From: Thauera sp. JM12B12
GTDB taxonomy: Bacteria; Pseudomonadota; Gammaproteobacteria; Burkholderiales; Rhodocyclaceae
Length of the DNA stretch: 64,000 bases
NCBI RefSeq assembly: GCF_039614725.1
Contig: NZ_CP154859.1
Span: 992,001 to 1,056,000, forward strand
Reading direction: 5' to 3'
Shown: positions 30,217 to 39,996 of the stretch, piece after piece
Numbering within the stretch: the first letter of the stretch is position 1
Layout of the letters: the number at the start of each line of letters is the position of its first letter
The notes under the pieces: model-generated
The model's database searches: none
What the model saw: the letters and a program-made list of their open reading frames with translations, nothing else
What the model was told of the DNA's origin: nothing
Program-made: the position numbers and the translations under genes

Positions 30217-30696
30217 TCAGCTGCCGGCGAGGCGGGCAAAGGCCTCGACCACTTCCGGCGGCGCCTGCACGAGTTCCACCAGCACGCCTTCGCCGCCGAT
30301 CGGAAACTCCTCGTTGCCCTTGGGGTGCAGGAAGGTGATGTCGAAGCCTGCCGCGCCGCGGCGGATGCCGCCCGGGGCGAAGCGCACGCCGTTGGCGCCC
30401 AGCCATTCCACGGCCTTGGGCAGGTCGTCCACCCACAGGCCGACGTGGTTGAGCGGGGTGGTGTGCACTGCGGGCTTCTTCTCGGGGTCGAGCGGCTGCA
30501 TCAGGTCGACCTCGACCTTGAACGGGCCGCTGCCCATGGCGCAGATGTCCTCGTCCACGTTCTCGCGCTCGGAGACGAAGTTGCCGGTGATTTCGAGGCC
30601 GAGCATGTCGACCCACAGGGTCTTGAGCTTCTCCTTGCTCGGACCGCCGATGGCGATCTGCTGGATGCCGAGGATCTTGAACGGACGCTGGGACAT
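30217..30696 (-). CDS. VOC/glyoxalase-fold protein, possible methylmalonyl-CoA epimerase
   Basis: A 159-residue vicinal-oxygen-chelate protein with paired beta-alpha-beta-beta-beta modules. Landmarks are [12 protein letters not shown] at the start, [18 protein letters not shown] in the middle and [16 protein letters not shown] at the end. The HVGLWVDDL and FLHPKG...VLVEL segments recall methylmalonyl-CoA epimerase, which would supply the R isomer to the mutase 8 kb away; that step is otherwise missing from the window. However, the N-terminal metal residue normally seen as DHIGI is replaced (QQIAI), so the match is imperfect and a lactoylglutathione lyase-like function is possible. ATG 30696 is chosen; upstream frame residues have no family match. 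Confidence 0.7.
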   Translation of the reverse strand: MSQRPFKILGIQQIAIGGPSKEKLKTLWVDMLGLEITGNFVSERENVDEDICAMGSGPFKVEVDLMQPLDPEKKPAVHTTPLNHVGLWVDDLPKAVEWLGANGVRFAPGGIRRGAAGFDITFLHPKGNEEFPIGGEGVLVELVQAPPEVVEAFARLAGS

Positions 30697-30795
30697 GGCT
30701 GCTTCCTGGGTGGTTGGCGTTAAGAATGCATAATTATAGCGACGGCGCAAGGCGTGTCGACCGGCCGGTAGCGCCCGCCGGAGACGTCGCGGGCA

Positions 30796-31524
30796 TCACC
30801 GCCAGTCCACCTGGGCGGCAAAAAGATAGCCCGCGCCATAGACGGTCTTGATGAGGCGCGGGTTCTGCGGATCGTCGTCGAGCTTGCGGCGCAGGCGCGA
30901 GATACGCACGTCGATGCTGCGGTCGAATGGGTCGACGTCGCGCTCGCCGAGCAATTGTTCGCGCGAGAGGATCTTGTTCGGGCGTCGCAGCAGGCTGGCA
31001 AGCAGGCCGGCCTCTGCCGCCGACAAGGAGATCTCGCGACCGTCGGGGGCGGTGAGGGCGTGGCGGCTGGCATCGAAGGTCCACCCGGCGAAACGCGCGG
31101 TGTTGCGCTCGACCGTCGTGTCGGCGGCCGCCGAGCGCTGATAGCGGCGCAGGATCGAGCGCACGCGGGCGACGAGTTCCCGCGGTTCGAAGGGCTTGAC
31201 GATGTAGTCGTCCGCTCCCAGCTCGAGGCCGAGCACCCGGTCGGTGACGTCGTTGCGACCGGTGAGGATCAGTACGGCGCACGGACTGCCGTCCTGGAGT
31301 TCGCGCACCACCTGCATGCCGTCCATGTCGGGCAGGCCGAGGTCCACGATGCACAGGTCGGGCGCGGACTGGCGGGCGCGGGCGAGCAGTTGTCTTCCGG
31401 TGCTGAGGTGTTCGCAGCGAAAGCCGTACTCGCCCATGCTCATGCAGATGAGGCGGGCGATCTCCGGGTCGTCCTCGAGCACGAAGATGATCGGCTGGCT
31501 GGCGTCGTGAGTACTCAGGGGCAT
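30796..31524 (-). CDS. OmpR-family response regulator
   Basis: A 242-residue regulator. The receiver domain (residues 12-125) has the acidic pair EDD, phospho-acceptor Asp in CIVDLGLPDMDG, the Thr of LILTGR and the Lys of YIVKPF. The C-terminal winged helix (about 145-235) ends with RLIKTVYGAGYLFA, typical of OmpR/PhoB. It follows the hybrid histidine kinase in the same operon with a 10-bp overlap, so it is the probable output of that kinase. Confidence 0.93.
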   Translation of the reverse strand: MPLSTHDASQPIIFVLEDDPEIARLICMSMGEYGFRCEHLSTGRQLLARARQSAPDLCIVDLGLPDMDGMQVVRELQDGSPCAVLILTGRNDVTDRVLGLELGADDYIVKPFEPRELVARVRSILRRYQRSAAADTTVERNTARFAGWTFDASRHALTAPDGREISLSAAEAGLLASLLRRPNKILSREQLLGERDVDPFDRSIDVRISRLRRKLDDDPQNPRLIKTVYGAGYLFAAQVDWR

Positions 31525-33605
31525 TGCGGCTCGGACTCCTTGGCGAGGGTAGGGCTCAACAGTGCGGACAGCGTCGCGGCGAGGGCCTGCTGGTCGAAGG
31601 GTTTGCGCAGCGTGGGGACGTCGCCCGGGAGGCCGTCGACCGGCGTGGTTTCGCTGGCGTAGCCGGTGATCAGCAGGATCGGCAACCGTGGGCGCAGGGC
31701 GCGCGCGCGGCGGGCGAGTTCGCGCCCGCCGATGCCGCCCGGCATCACGGTGTCGCTCACCAGCAGGGCGATGTCGCTGACGTTCTGGAGCAAGCCGAGC
31801 GCCTCGACGCCGTTGGCGGCCTCGATGACCACGTAGCCCAGCCCGGTGAGCTGCATGCGCACCACCTTGCGCACCTCGGGCTCGTCCTCGACCAGCAGCA
31901 CCGGGCCGTCGAGCGCGGGCCGCGACTCCGGCACGGCTGCCGGCGCGGCGCGCTCGACGATCGCTCGCGCGCTCGTCGTCGGCAGCACGAAGCGCACATG
32001 GGTGCCGACCCCGGGCGTGCTGCGGATGCGGATGTTTCCACCCGACTGGCGTACGAAGCCATACACCATCGACAGGCCGAGCCCGCTGCCGCCGCCGAAG
32101 GGCTTGGTGGTGAAGAAGGGCTCGAATACGCGCTGCAGCACCGCCGGCTCGATCCCCTTGCCCGTGTCGCTGACGTCGATCTGCACATAGTCGCCGGGTG
32201 GCAGTTCGCCCACCTTGGCGAGGGCGGGATCGAGCTGGCGCTGCGCGACCGCGATCGTGAGCTCGCCGCCCTCCGGCATGGCGTCGCGCGCGTTGATGGC
32301 GAGGTTGAGGATCGCGTTCTCGAGCTGGTGCGGATCGACCAGGGCGTGCAGTGGGTCGGCCGGCAGGCGCAGGTGGATGCGGATGTTTTCACCGAGGGTG
32401 CGGGCGAGCAGGTGCGTCATGTTGTGCACCAGGGCGCCGACTTCCACCGCGGTGGGCTCGAGCGTCTGCCGGCGGGAGAAGGTGAGCAGGCGGCGGATCA
32501 GCTCGGCGCCGCGGCGGGCCGCCTGCAGGGACGGGTCGACGAACTCGGCGCCCGCGCCGCTGCCGATGCGCTGCTGGAGCGCCGAGAGGTTGCCGATGAT
32601 GATCGTGAGCAGGTTGTTGAAGTCATGGGCGAGGCCGCCGGTGAGCTGGCCCACGGCCTCCATCTTTTGCGCCTGCACGAGGGCGGCCTGGCTGGCGCGC
32701 TGTTCGGTGATGTCGGTCGACATGACGAAGAAGCCCACCGTGCGGCCGTCGGCGTCGAGGTCGGGGACGACCACGCTGCGCGCATACACGGTGCGGCCGT
32801 CGGTGCGCTGGCGCGCGTATTCGTAGCTCACCTGTTCGCCCTCGCGGGCACGGTCCAGGTGCGGGCGGATCTGCTCGAAGGTCTCGCGGCCGAACACATC
32901 CACGATCCTGCGCCCGGTGATCGAGTCCTTGGCGAGGCCGAACCAGTCCGCATAGCCGCGGTTGACGAAGCGGTAGATGTCGTCGCGGTCGACGTAGGCG
33001 ATCAGCGCCGGGATCGAGTCGATGATCAGTTGCAGGCGGTTCTCGCTGCGGCGCAGGGCATCGGCGATGTCGTCGATCTCGATGTTGGCCTGCTCCAGGC
33101 GCAGGTTGGCGGCCTCGAGTTCGGCGGTACGCTCGCGCACCCGCGCCTCGAGCTGGGCATTCTGCTGCTCGATCACCTCGGCGTAGCGGCGCTGCTCGGT
33201 GATGTCGGTCCACAGCGACACGAAACCGAGGTTGGGAATGGGAACGCCTCGCACGGCGAGGATGCGGCCGTTGGGCCGTGCGCGCTCGACGTAGTGAGGC
33301 TGGAAGCTCCGCGCAGCGGCCATGCGCTCGCGGATCAGGGTCTCGATGTCACCCGGGCCGTACTCGCCGCGCTCGGCGTTGAAGCGCACGAACTCTTCGA
33401 AAGGCGTACCCACCCGGACCAGTGACTCGGGAAAGTCGAGCAGGCGCAACAGCGCCTTGTTCCAGGTGACCAGCTTGGGCGTGGCGTCGAACACGGCGAT
33501 CGCCTGGTCGAGGAGGTCGAGCCCGGCAAGCAGCAGGTCGTAGCGCCGCCGCTGCTCGGGCGACAGGGCGGAATAGGGCAGACCTTCCTGATCGGCTTTC
33601 GCCAT
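31515..33605 (-). CDS. Soluble PAS-domain hybrid histidine kinase
   Basis: A 696-residue kinase with no signal or membrane segment, so it senses a cytoplasmic cue. Two PAS-type domains (about residues 25-140 and 205-330) are separated by a coiled coil (ARVRERTAELEAANLRLEQANIEIDD). The HisKA box is GGLAHDFNNLL (His near residue 350), the ATPase domain has DTGKGI and GGGSGLGLSMVYG, and a C-terminal receiver carries Asp in LLVSDTVMPGG. ATG 33605 is preferred because ggaga lies just upstream; ATG 33650 is in frame. It is expressed with the OmpR regulator that overlaps its 3' end. A perfect palindrome lies about 100 bp upstream. The signal is unknown. Confidence 0.92.
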   Translation of the reverse strand: MAKADQEGLPYSALSPEQRRRYDLLLAGLDLLDQAIAVFDATPKLVTWNKALLRLLDFPESLVRVGTPFEEFVRFNAERGEYGPGDIETLIRERMAAARSFQPHYVERARPNGRILAVRGVPIPNLGFVSLWTDITEQRRYAEVIEQQNAQLEARVRERTAELEAANLRLEQANIEIDDIADALRRSENRLQLIIDSIPALIAYVDRDDIYRFVNRGYADWFGLAKDSITGRRIVDVFGRETFEQIRPHLDRAREGEQVSYEYARQRTDGRTVYARSVVVPDLDADGRTVGFFVMSTDITEQRASQAALVQAQKMEAVGQLTGGLAHDFNNLLTIIIGNLSALQQRIGSGAGAEFVDPSLQAARRGAELIRRLLTFSRRQTLEPTAVEVGALVHNMTHLLARTLGENIRIHLRLPADPLHALVDPHQLENAILNLAINARDAMPEGGELTIAVAQRQLDPALAKVGELPPGDYVQIDVSDTGKGIEPAVLQRVFEPFFTTKPFGGGSGLGLSMVYGFVRQSGGNIRIRSTPGVGTHVRFVLPTTSARAIVERAAPAAVPESRPALDGPVLLVEDEPEVRKVVRMQLTGLGYVVIEAANGVEALGLLQNVSDIALLVSDTVMPGGIGGRELARRARALRPRLPILLITGYASETTPVDGLPGDVPTLRKPFDQQALAATLSALLSPTLAKESEPQCP

Positions 33606-33702
33606 GGGGCTGTCTCCGTCGTGGTTCTTGTCCGTGTGATCTTTGCACAAAGCCGCGCAGAGGGCAGCGCACTTCGTCGCGCGGTCGGGATGGTGGCGAA
33701 TT

Positions 33703-33720
33703 GTTGACGTTCACGTCAAC
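33703..33720. promoter_or_regulatory. 18-bp palindrome upstream of the kinase-regulator operon
   Basis: gttgacgt-tc-acgtcaac is an almost perfect 8+2+8 palindrome in the gap between the AraC gene and the kinase start. It is placed to be an operator for the kinase operon; the binding protein is unknown. Confidence 0.55.
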
Positions 33721-33759
33721 GGAACTTTTGCGTTCCGCCACGCCGGCTCGCCCCGCGAA

Positions 33760-34938
33760 TCAGCGCGCCCGATCCGCGTGGTCGGCGGCCGCGCCGCGTC
33801 GGGGGGCGCGCTGCGCAAGCTGCTGGCGGAAGCGTTCGGGGGATACGCCGGACCAGGCCACGAAAGCACGGTAGAAGGTGGAGGTGTCGGCGTAGCCCAG
33901 ATCGGCGGCGATGCGGGCGATCGGGTCGGTGGTCTTGGTGAGGCGGGCGTAGGCGATGTCGCGCCGCGTCGCTTCCTTGATGGTGCGAAAGCTCGAGCCT
34001 TCTTCCTCCAGCCGGCGGTGCAGGGTTCGCGGCGACAGGTGCAGGCGGTCGGCCACGTCCTCCAGAGCGAGGTTGGTGGGCAAGGCGGCGCGCAGCAGGT
34101 CGCGGACGCGGAAAACCATCTCGCGGTCGCGCCGATAGAGCATCGAGATCTTGCCGGGTGCGTTGTCGAGGAAGCCGGCGAGCGCGGCCTCGTCACGGCG
34201 TAGCGGCAACTCGAGCAGGTTCGACTTGAAGCGCGCGGTCAAGCGCGGCGCATCGAAGCTGGAGTGCTCGGTATACACCAGCGCGTAGTCCTCGGCGTGC
34301 GCCGGGCGGGCGTAGGGAAAGCTGACGTCGTCCAGGGCCAGCCCGCGGCCGGCGAACCAGCTCGCGACCCCGTGCAGCAGCCGCAGCAGCCACTCGTAGG
34401 CGAACACCCGCGCGGCCGCGTCGCGCTCGCCTCCAAGGCTGCCGGCGTCCTCGAGCAGGAGTTCGGCGCGGGCGCCCTCGCGCCGCAGCGTGATCCGGAA
34501 GCCCGGCAATACGATGCGCAGGAAGCGGATGGCGCGCTCGAGGGCCTCCCCGAGCGTGGGGGCGCCGAGCATGCCGCGGCAGAGGAACTCGAAGCTGCCG
34601 CGCGGCATGGGCTGGGGCAGCAGCGCGAAGGCTTCGTCGGCGAGCGCGTCAATGCAAAGGTTGTAGAGCACGGCGTAGCGCTCCACCGGGATACGGCTGG
34701 CGGTATCTGCAAGGTCAATGCCGGCCTCGGCGAGCAGCGGGGCCGGATCCAGTCCGCGACGGGGGAACCCGGCGAGCATGCCGGTGACGAAGCCCATGGC
34801 CACGGTCGCGCGCCTGCGCCCGGCGCGCACGGTATCGGGCGTCGGCGGCGTGGGGGTTTCGCCGAGGGGGGGCGAGAGCGAGCTGTCGGGTTGTGCCATG
34901 CCAAGCTTGGACACGTCAAAGATTGGCGGATTTTGCAT
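33760..34938 (-). CDS. AraC-family transcriptional regulator
   Basis: A 392-residue regulator. The N-terminal half (about residues 55-240) looks like the arabinose-binding-like ligand domain of OruR/ArgR-type AraC proteins (GFVTGMLAGFPRRGLDPAPLLAEAGI is the usual opening). The C-terminal AraC DNA-binding domain has two helix-turn-helices, with LALEDVADRLHLSPRTLHRRL and ADLGYADTSTFYRAF. ATG 34938 or the ATG 21 bases upstream may be the start. It is divergent from icmF over 85 bp, which makes it the probable regulator of isobutyryl-CoA mutase; a branched-chain acid or its CoA ester as effector is a guess. Confidence 0.88.
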   Translation of the reverse strand: MQNPPIFDVSKLGMAQPDSSLSPPLGETPTPPTPDTVRAGRRRATVAMGFVTGMLAGFPRRGLDPAPLLAEAGIDLADTASRIPVERYAVLYNLCIDALADEAFALLPQPMPRGSFEFLCRGMLGAPTLGEALERAIRFLRIVLPGFRITLRREGARAELLLEDAGSLGGERDAAARVFAYEWLLRLLHGVASWFAGRGLALDDVSFPYARPAHAEDYALVYTEHSSFDAPRLTARFKSNLLELPLRRDEAALAGFLDNAPGKISMLYRRDREMVFRVRDLLRAALPTNLALEDVADRLHLSPRTLHRRLEEEGSSFRTIKEATRRDIAYARLTKTTDPIARIAADLGYADTSTFYRAFVAWSGVSPERFRQQLAQRAPRRGAAADHADRAR

Positions 34939-35023
34939 GATCGACGTCCGCAAGCGCAATGGCCAACGCCTCCGGCGCCTTCTAAGATTGCAGGGTTAGC
35001 TCATCCCAACCGGAGACGATCAC

Positions 35024-38000
35024 ATGACCGACCTGAGCGTTGCGCACAAGCTGTCGCCCTACAAGCCGAAGAACAAGGTGCGTTTCGTCACCGCCGCGGC
35101 CCTGTTCGACGGCCATGACGCGTCGATCAACATCATGCGCCGCATCCTGCAGTCGACCGGCTCCGAGGTCATCCACCTCGGCCACAACCGCTCGGTGGGC
35201 GAGATCGTCAATGCCGCGCTGCAGGAAGACGTGCAGGGCATCGCCATCACGAGTTACCAGGGTGGCCACGTCGAATTCTTCAAGTACATGATCGATCTGC
35301 TCAAGGCCAACGGCGGCGAGCACATCAAGGTGTTCGGCGGCGGCGGTGGCGTGATCGTGCCGGCCGAGATCAAGGAACTGCACGCGTACGGCGTCACCCA
35401 CATCTTCTCGCCCGAAGACGGCGCCAAGATGGGCCTGCAGGGCATGATCAACAGCGTGGTCGAGCGCTGCGACGTCGACATCACCAAGGCCGCGCCGCAG
35501 AAGGCCGACGCCGTGCTCAAGGCGCTCGCCGCCGGCGACCGCCGTGCGCTGGCGCAGATCATCACCGCGCTGGAAAACGGCGGCTACGGCGACGACGTCA
35601 AGAAGGCGCTGATCGAGGCCGCGGCCAAGACCAAGGTGCCGACGCTGGGCATCACCGGCACCGGCGGCGCGGGCAAGTCCTCGCTCACCGATGAGCTGGT
35701 GCGCCGCTTCCGTCTCGACCAGGACGACAAGCTCAAGCTCGCCATCGTGTCGATCGACCCCTCGCGCAAGCGCACCGGCGGCGCGCTGCTCGGCGACCGC
35801 ATCCGCATGAATGCGATCGAGCACGACAACATCTACATGCGCTCGCTCGCCACCCGTGACACCGGCTCGGAGGTCTCGGCCGCGCTGCCCGAGGTCATCG
35901 CCGCGTGCAAGCTGGCGGGCTTCGACCTGGTGGTGGTCGAGACCTCCGGCATCGGCCAGGGCAACGCCGCGATCGTGCCCTTCGTCGATCTGTCGCTGTA
36001 CGTGATGACGCCCGAGTTCGGCGCCGCGAGCCAGCTCGAGAAGATCGACATGCTCGACTTCGCCGACTTCGTCGCCATCAACAAGTTCGACCGCAAGGGC
36101 GCGCAGGACGCGCTGCGCGACGTCGCCAAGCAGTACCAGCGCAACCGCGAGCTGTTCAGCCAGCGCCCCGAAGAGATGCCGGTGTTCGGCACCATGGCGG
36201 CGCGCTTCAACGACGACGGCGTCACCGCGCTGTACCAGGCGATCCTGCCGGCGCTGGTGGGCAAGGGGCTCAAGGTCGCCAAGAGCAAGCTGCCGGTGGT
36301 GAGCGTGAAGGCCTCGTCCGAAGGCCGCGCCATCGTCCCCGCCGACCGCACCCGCTACCTGGCCGAGATCGCCGACACCGTCCGCGGCTACCACAAGCAC
36401 GTCGAGCAGCAGGCCCGTGTCGCGCGCGAGCGCCAGTCGCTGAAGATCGCCAAGGGGCTGTTCGAGCAGTGCGGCAAGGACGCTGGCTCGTTTGACGAGC
36501 TGATCAACTGGAAGGACGGCGAGCTCACCCCGCAGGCCAGGAAGCTGCTCGAGCAGTGGCCGACCGAGAAGGCGCTCTACGCTGCCGACGAGTACGTGGT
36601 GAAGATCCGCGACAAGGAGATCCGCACCCAGCTCACGCACACCTCGCTGGCCGGCAGCAAGATCCGCAAGGTGGCGCTGCCCAACTTCGAGGACGAGGGC
36701 GAGACCCTCAAGTTCCTGATGAAGGAGAACGTTCCCGGCTCCTTCCCCTACACCGCCGGCGTGTTCGCGTTCAAGCGCGAGGGCGAGGACCCCACCCGCA
36801 TGTTCGCCGGCGAGGGCGATGCGTTCCGCACCAACCGCCGCTTCAAGAAGGTGTCCGAGGGCATGCCGGCGCACCGCCTGTCGACCGCCTTCGACTCGGT
36901 GACCCTCTACGGTTGCGACCCCGACCTGCGCCCCGACATCTACGGCAAGATTGGCAACTCCGGCGTGTCGATCGCCACGCTCGACGACATGAAGGTGCTG
37001 TACGACGGCTTCGACCTGTGCGCGCCGACCACCTCGGTGTCGATGACGATCAACGGCCCGGCGCCGATCATCCTCGCCTTCTTCTTCAACACCGCGCTCG
37101 ACCAGCAGGTCGCCAAGTTCAAGGCCGACAACGGCCGCGACCCGACCGAGGACGAGTACGCCAAGATCAAGGCGTGGACGCTGTCGACCGTGCGCGGCAC
37201 GGTGCAGGCCGACATCCTCAAGGAAGACCAGGGTCAGAACACCTGCATCTTCAGCACCGAGTTCGCGCTGAAGATGATGGGCGACATCCAGGAGTACTTC
37301 GTCCATAACAAGGTGCAGAACTTCTACTCGGTGTCGATCTCCGGCTACCACATCGCCGAGGCCGGCGCGAACCCGATCAGCCAGCTCGCCTTCACGCTGT
37401 CCAACGGCTTCACCTACGTGGAGTCGTACCTGGCGCGCGGCATGCACATCGACGACTTCGCGCCCAACCTGTCCTTCTTCTTCAGCAACGGCATGGACCC
37501 CGAGTACTCGGTGATCGGCCGCGTCGCCCGCCGCATCTGGGCGGTGGCGATGAAGAACAAGTACGGCGCCAACGAGCGCAGCCAGAAGCTGAAGTACCAC
37601 GTGCAGACCTCGGGCCGCTCGCTGCACGCGCAGGAAATGGACTTCAACGATATTCGTACGACCCTGCAGGCGCTGATCGCGATCTACGACAACTGCAACA
37701 GCCTGCACACCAACGCTTTTGATGAGGCGATCACCACGCCGACCGAAGAGTCGGTGCGCCGCGCGATGGCGATCCAGCTCATCATCAACCGCGAGTGGGG
37801 CCTGGCCAAGAACGAGAACCCGAACCAGGGCGCCTTCATCATCGAGGAGCTCACCGACCTCGTCGAAGAGGCCGTGCTCAAGGAGTTCGAGGCCATCGCC
37901 AGCCGCGGCGGCGTGCTCGGCGCGATGGAGACGGGCTACCAGCGCGGCAAGATCCAGGAGGAGTCGCTCTACTACGAGCACAAGAAGCACGACGGCTCCT

Positions 38001-38290
38001 ACCCGATCATCGGCGTGAACACCTTCCTCAACCCGAAGGGGCAGGCCCAGCAGGAGATCGAGCTTGCCCGCTCGACCGAGGAAGAGAAGCAGTCGCAGCT
38101 GAAGCGCCTCGCCGATTTCCACGCCCGCAACAAGGCCGAGGCCCCGAAGTGGCAGGCCAAGCTGCAGCAGGCCGTGATCGCCAACACCAACGTGTTCGAG
38201 GTGCTGGTCGATGCGGTGCGCTACTGCTCGCTCGGCCAGATCACCGAGGCGCTGTACAAGGTCGGTGGTCAGTATCGCCGCAGCATGTAA
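35024..38290 (+). CDS. icmF: Fused isobutyryl-CoA mutase with G-protein domain (IcmF)
   Basis: A 1,088-residue adenosylcobalamin enzyme that interconverts isobutyryl-CoA and n-butyryl-CoA (some also act on isovaleryl/pivalyl-CoA). Order of domains: N-terminal B12 domain (residues 15-150, with FDGHDAS in place of DxHxxG and [13 protein letters not shown]), a MeaB-like GTPase (about 200-420, Walker [23 protein letters not shown]), a linker, and the mutase barrel (about 560-1088, with [25 protein letters not shown] and LHTNAFDEA). The domain order and length match IcmF, not methylmalonyl-CoA mutase. The built-in chaperone explains why no second meaB is present. It has its own promoter region shared with the AraC gene and a strong terminator. 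Confidence 0.96.
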   Translation: MTDLSVAHKLSPYKPKNKVRFVTAAALFDGHDASINIMRRILQSTGSEVIHLGHNRSVGEIVNAALQEDVQGIAITSYQGGHVEFFKYMIDLLKANGGEHIKVFGGGGGVIVPAEIKELHAYGVTHIFSPEDGAKMGLQGMINSVVERCDVDITKAAPQKADAVLKALAAGDRRALAQIITALENGGYGDDVKKALIEAAAKTKVPTLGITGTGGAGKSSLTDELVRRFRLDQDDKLKLAIVSIDPSRKRTGGALLGDRIRMNAIEHDNIYMRSLATRDTGSEVSAALPEVIAACKLAGFDLVVVETSGIGQGNAAIVPFVDLSLYVMTPEFGAASQLEKIDMLDFADFVAINKFDRKGAQDALRDVAKQYQRNRELFSQRPEEMPVFGTMAARFNDDGVTALYQAILPALVGKGLKVAKSKLPVVSVKASSEGRAIVPADRTRYLAEIADTVRGYHKHVEQQARVARERQSLKIAKGLFEQCGKDAGSFDELINWKDGELTPQARKLLEQWPTEKALYAADEYVVKIRDKEIRTQLTHTSLAGSKIRKVALPNFEDEGETLKFLMKENVPGSFPYTAGVFAFKREGEDPTRMFAGEGDAFRTNRRFKKVSEGMPAHRLSTAFDSVTLYGCDPDLRPDIYGKIGNSGVSIATLDDMKVLYDGFDLCAPTTSVSMTINGPAPIILAFFFNTALDQQVAKFKADNGRDPTEDEYAKIKAWTLSTVRGTVQADILKEDQGQNTCIFSTEFALKMMGDIQEYFVHNKVQNFYSVSISGYHIAEAGANPISQLAFTLSNGFTYVESYLARGMHIDDFAPNLSFFFSNGMDPEYSVIGRVARRIWAVAMKNKYGANERSQKLKYHVQTSGRSLHAQEMDFNDIRTTLQALIAIYDNCNSLHTNAFDEAITTPTEESVRRAMAIQLIINREWGLAKNENPNQGAFIIEELTDLVEEAVLKEFEAIASRGGVLGAMETGYQRGKIQEESLYYEHKKHDGSYPIIGVNTFLNPKGQAQQEIELARSTEEEKQSQLKRLADFHARNKAEAPKWQAKLQQAVIANTNVFEVLVDAVRYCSLGQITEALYKVGGQYRRSM

Positions 38291-38325
38291 GCAGACAGGT
38301 TTCCTCCCCCTCTCCCAACTGGGAT

Positions 38326-38350
38326 ACGGCGCTTCGGCGCCGTTTTTTTT
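38326..38350 (+). terminator. Rho-independent terminator after icmF
   Basis: A 7-bp GC stem acggcgc/gcgccgt around a ttcg tetraloop (38326-38343) is followed directly by eight T. This is a textbook intrinsic terminator. Confidence 0.93.
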
Positions 38351-38362
38351 GGTGCGCCCAGT

Positions 38363-38391
38363 ATTTCAATGGGGTCTGACCCCATTGAAAT
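38363..38391. repeat. Palindromic REP-like element
   Basis: atttcaatgggg-tctga-ccccattgaaat forms a perfect 12-bp inverted repeat 13 bases after the icmF terminator. The ggggtctgacccc core resembles dispersed REP elements associated with REP-type transposases in many proteobacteria. Only one copy is in this window. Confidence 0.7.
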
Positions 38392-38435
38392 CGGGGGCTA
38401 GAATGCGGGCTCGTTCGCCCTCGGTCCGACCCGCC

Positions 38436-38840
38436 ATGAACCTGACCACGCCCGCACTGCTCTTTCCGGCGATCTCGTTGCTGCTGCTCGCCTACACCAA
38501 CCGCTTTCTGACCCTGGCGCAGGTGATCCGCCAGCTCCATGCCTCCACCGACCGCAGTGCGCCGCTGGTGCAGTGCCAGTTGCCCGGCCTCAAGCGCCGG
38601 ATCGTGTTGACGCAGTACATGCAGGGCTTCGGCGTGCTGAGTTTTCTGCTGTGCGCACTGTCGATGTTCGCGCTCTTCGTCGAGGCGCAGGCCGTGGGGC
38701 AGTGGATGTTCGGCATCAGCATCGTGATCCTCGCCCTCTCGCTGGTGCTGTCGCTGATCGAGGTGCTGATCTCCACCGAGGCGCTGTCCGTGGTGGTGCG
38801 GGATCTGGAGCAGGCAGGGCGCACGGCCCGGCCTGGCTGA
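38436..38840 (+). CDS. DUF2721-like small membrane protein
   Basis: A 134-residue protein with three likely membrane segments (residues 3-22, 66-87 and 93-117) and a short cytoplasmic stretch between the first two (QVIRQLHASTDRSAP; QLPGLKRRIVLTQYMQGFGVLSF), the pattern of the DUF2721 family. ATG 38436 is the first start after the palindrome and gives a full first membrane helix; the frame upstream overlaps icmF and its terminator and is not meaningful. Function unknown. It is convergent with the OmpA-like gene. Confidence 0.8.
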   Translation: MNLTTPALLFPAISLLLLAYTNRFLTLAQVIRQLHASTDRSAPLVQCQLPGLKRRIVLTQYMQGFGVLSFLLCALSMFALFVEAQAVGQWMFGISIVILALSLVLSLIEVLISTEALSVVVRDLEQAGRTARPG

Positions 38841-38868
38841 CGGAGGCGACCGGGCCAGCCGTGGGGCT

Positions 38869-39993
38869 TCAGCGGCTGGTGAGCTTGAGCTCGATGCGGC
38901 GGTTGCGCGCGTAGGCTTCCTCGGTGTTGCGCGTGTCCAGCGGGTGGAACTCACCGTAGCCGGTGGCGGCCAGGCGCTGCGGCGGGATGCCTTGCGTGCG
39001 CAGGAACTTGACGATGGCGAGCGCGCGCGCGGTGGAGAGTTCCCAGTTCGAAGGGAAACGGGCGGTAGCGATCGGCCTGCGGTCGGTGTGGCCGTCAACC
39101 TGGAGCACCCAGGGCAGATCGGATGGGATCTCCGCGGACAGCGTCTTGAGCGTCTCGGCCAGCCGGGTGAGCTGGATCATGCCGTCGGCGCTGACCTCGT
39201 CGGACGCGGTGGGGAACAGCACTTCGCTCGAGAACACGAAGCGATCGCCGACGATCTGCACGTCCTTGCGGTCGCCGAGCACGGCCTGCAGGCGACCGAA
39301 GAATTCCGAGCGGTAGCGCGCCAGTTCCTGCACGCGCGCGGCGAGCGCGAGGTTGAGTTCGCGGCCGAGCTCCTCGATCCTGAGGTCCTTGTCCTTCGCA
39401 GCGAGCTTGGCCGCGTCGAGCGCGGCATTGAGCTGCTCGAGCTGCTCGCGCACGGCGGCGAGCTGGCGGTTGAGCAGTTCCACCTGCGCGATCGCGGCGG
39501 CCGACATCTCCTGCTGCTCCTTGAGGCCGCGCTCCGAGGTGTCGAGCGCGCTGGCGAGGCGCGCGGCTTCGGCCTCGAGTTCGGCCTTGAGCCGCTGCAG
39601 GGCGGCGATGTCGCCGGCGAGGCGGCCGGCCTCCTCGCGCTGCGCCTTCGCTTCATCCTGCGCGGCGTGGAGTTCGTCGCGCGCGGTCAGCAGTTCGGTG
39701 GACAGGGCCTCGCGTTCGCGCTCGGAGCCTGCGAGCGAGGCACTGAGTTCGCCCACCTGCAGGTCCGCGCGCGCGCGCGCGGACTTTTCCAGGCTCAGGG
39801 TCTGCGCCAGCGCGGCGAGCTCGGCATTGAGCTGGGCGAGCGCGCGGTCGCGGCCGCTCACGGCGTCCGCGAGCACGAACTGCCCGATCACGAAAATCAG
39901 GATCACGAACACCATCACCATCAGCAGCGAGGCGAGGGCGTCCACGAAGCCGGGCCAAAAATCCATCGGCCGGCGACGGGCGAGGCGGGCCAT
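38869..39993 (-). CDS. OmpA/MotB-like peptidoglycan-binding stator-type protein
   Basis: A 374-residue protein with one N-terminal membrane segment (MDFWPGFVDALASLLMVMVFVILIF), where MotB/ExbD-type proteins carry their proton-binding Asp; here the Asp lies just before the hydrophobic stretch (FVDAL). A long coiled coil (about residues 45-215) is followed by an OmpA-type domain (about 245-374), with LQVDGHTDRRPI, NWELSTARALAIVKFL and GYGEFHPLDTRN...NRRIEL. The coiled coil is far longer than the plug region of flagellar MotB. It is translated 3 bp after a MotA/ExbB-like gene. No flagellar or Tol genes are near. The role is unknown; an envelope-spanning, ion-driven motor-like complex is inferred. 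Confidence 0.85.
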   Translation of the reverse strand: MARLARRRPMDFWPGFVDALASLLMVMVFVILIFVIGQFVLADAVSGRDRALAQLNAELAALAQTLSLEKSARARADLQVGELSASLAGSEREREALSTELLTARDELHAAQDEAKAQREEAGRLAGDIAALQRLKAELEAEAARLASALDTSERGLKEQQEMSAAAIAQVELLNRQLAAVREQLEQLNAALDAAKLAAKDKDLRIEELGRELNLALAARVQELARYRSEFFGRLQAVLGDRKDVQIVGDRFVFSSEVLFPTASDEVSADGMIQLTRLAETLKTLSAEIPSDLPWVLQVDGHTDRRPIATARFPSNWELSTARALAIVKFLRTQGIPPQRLAATGYGEFHPLDTRNTEEAYARNRRIELKLTSR

Positions 39994-39996
39994 GGC

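Noticed and set aside
35024..38290. Long antisense frame under icmF
   Set aside because: His/Val/Arg-rich composition, no homology, and icmF covers the whole interval with clear motifs.
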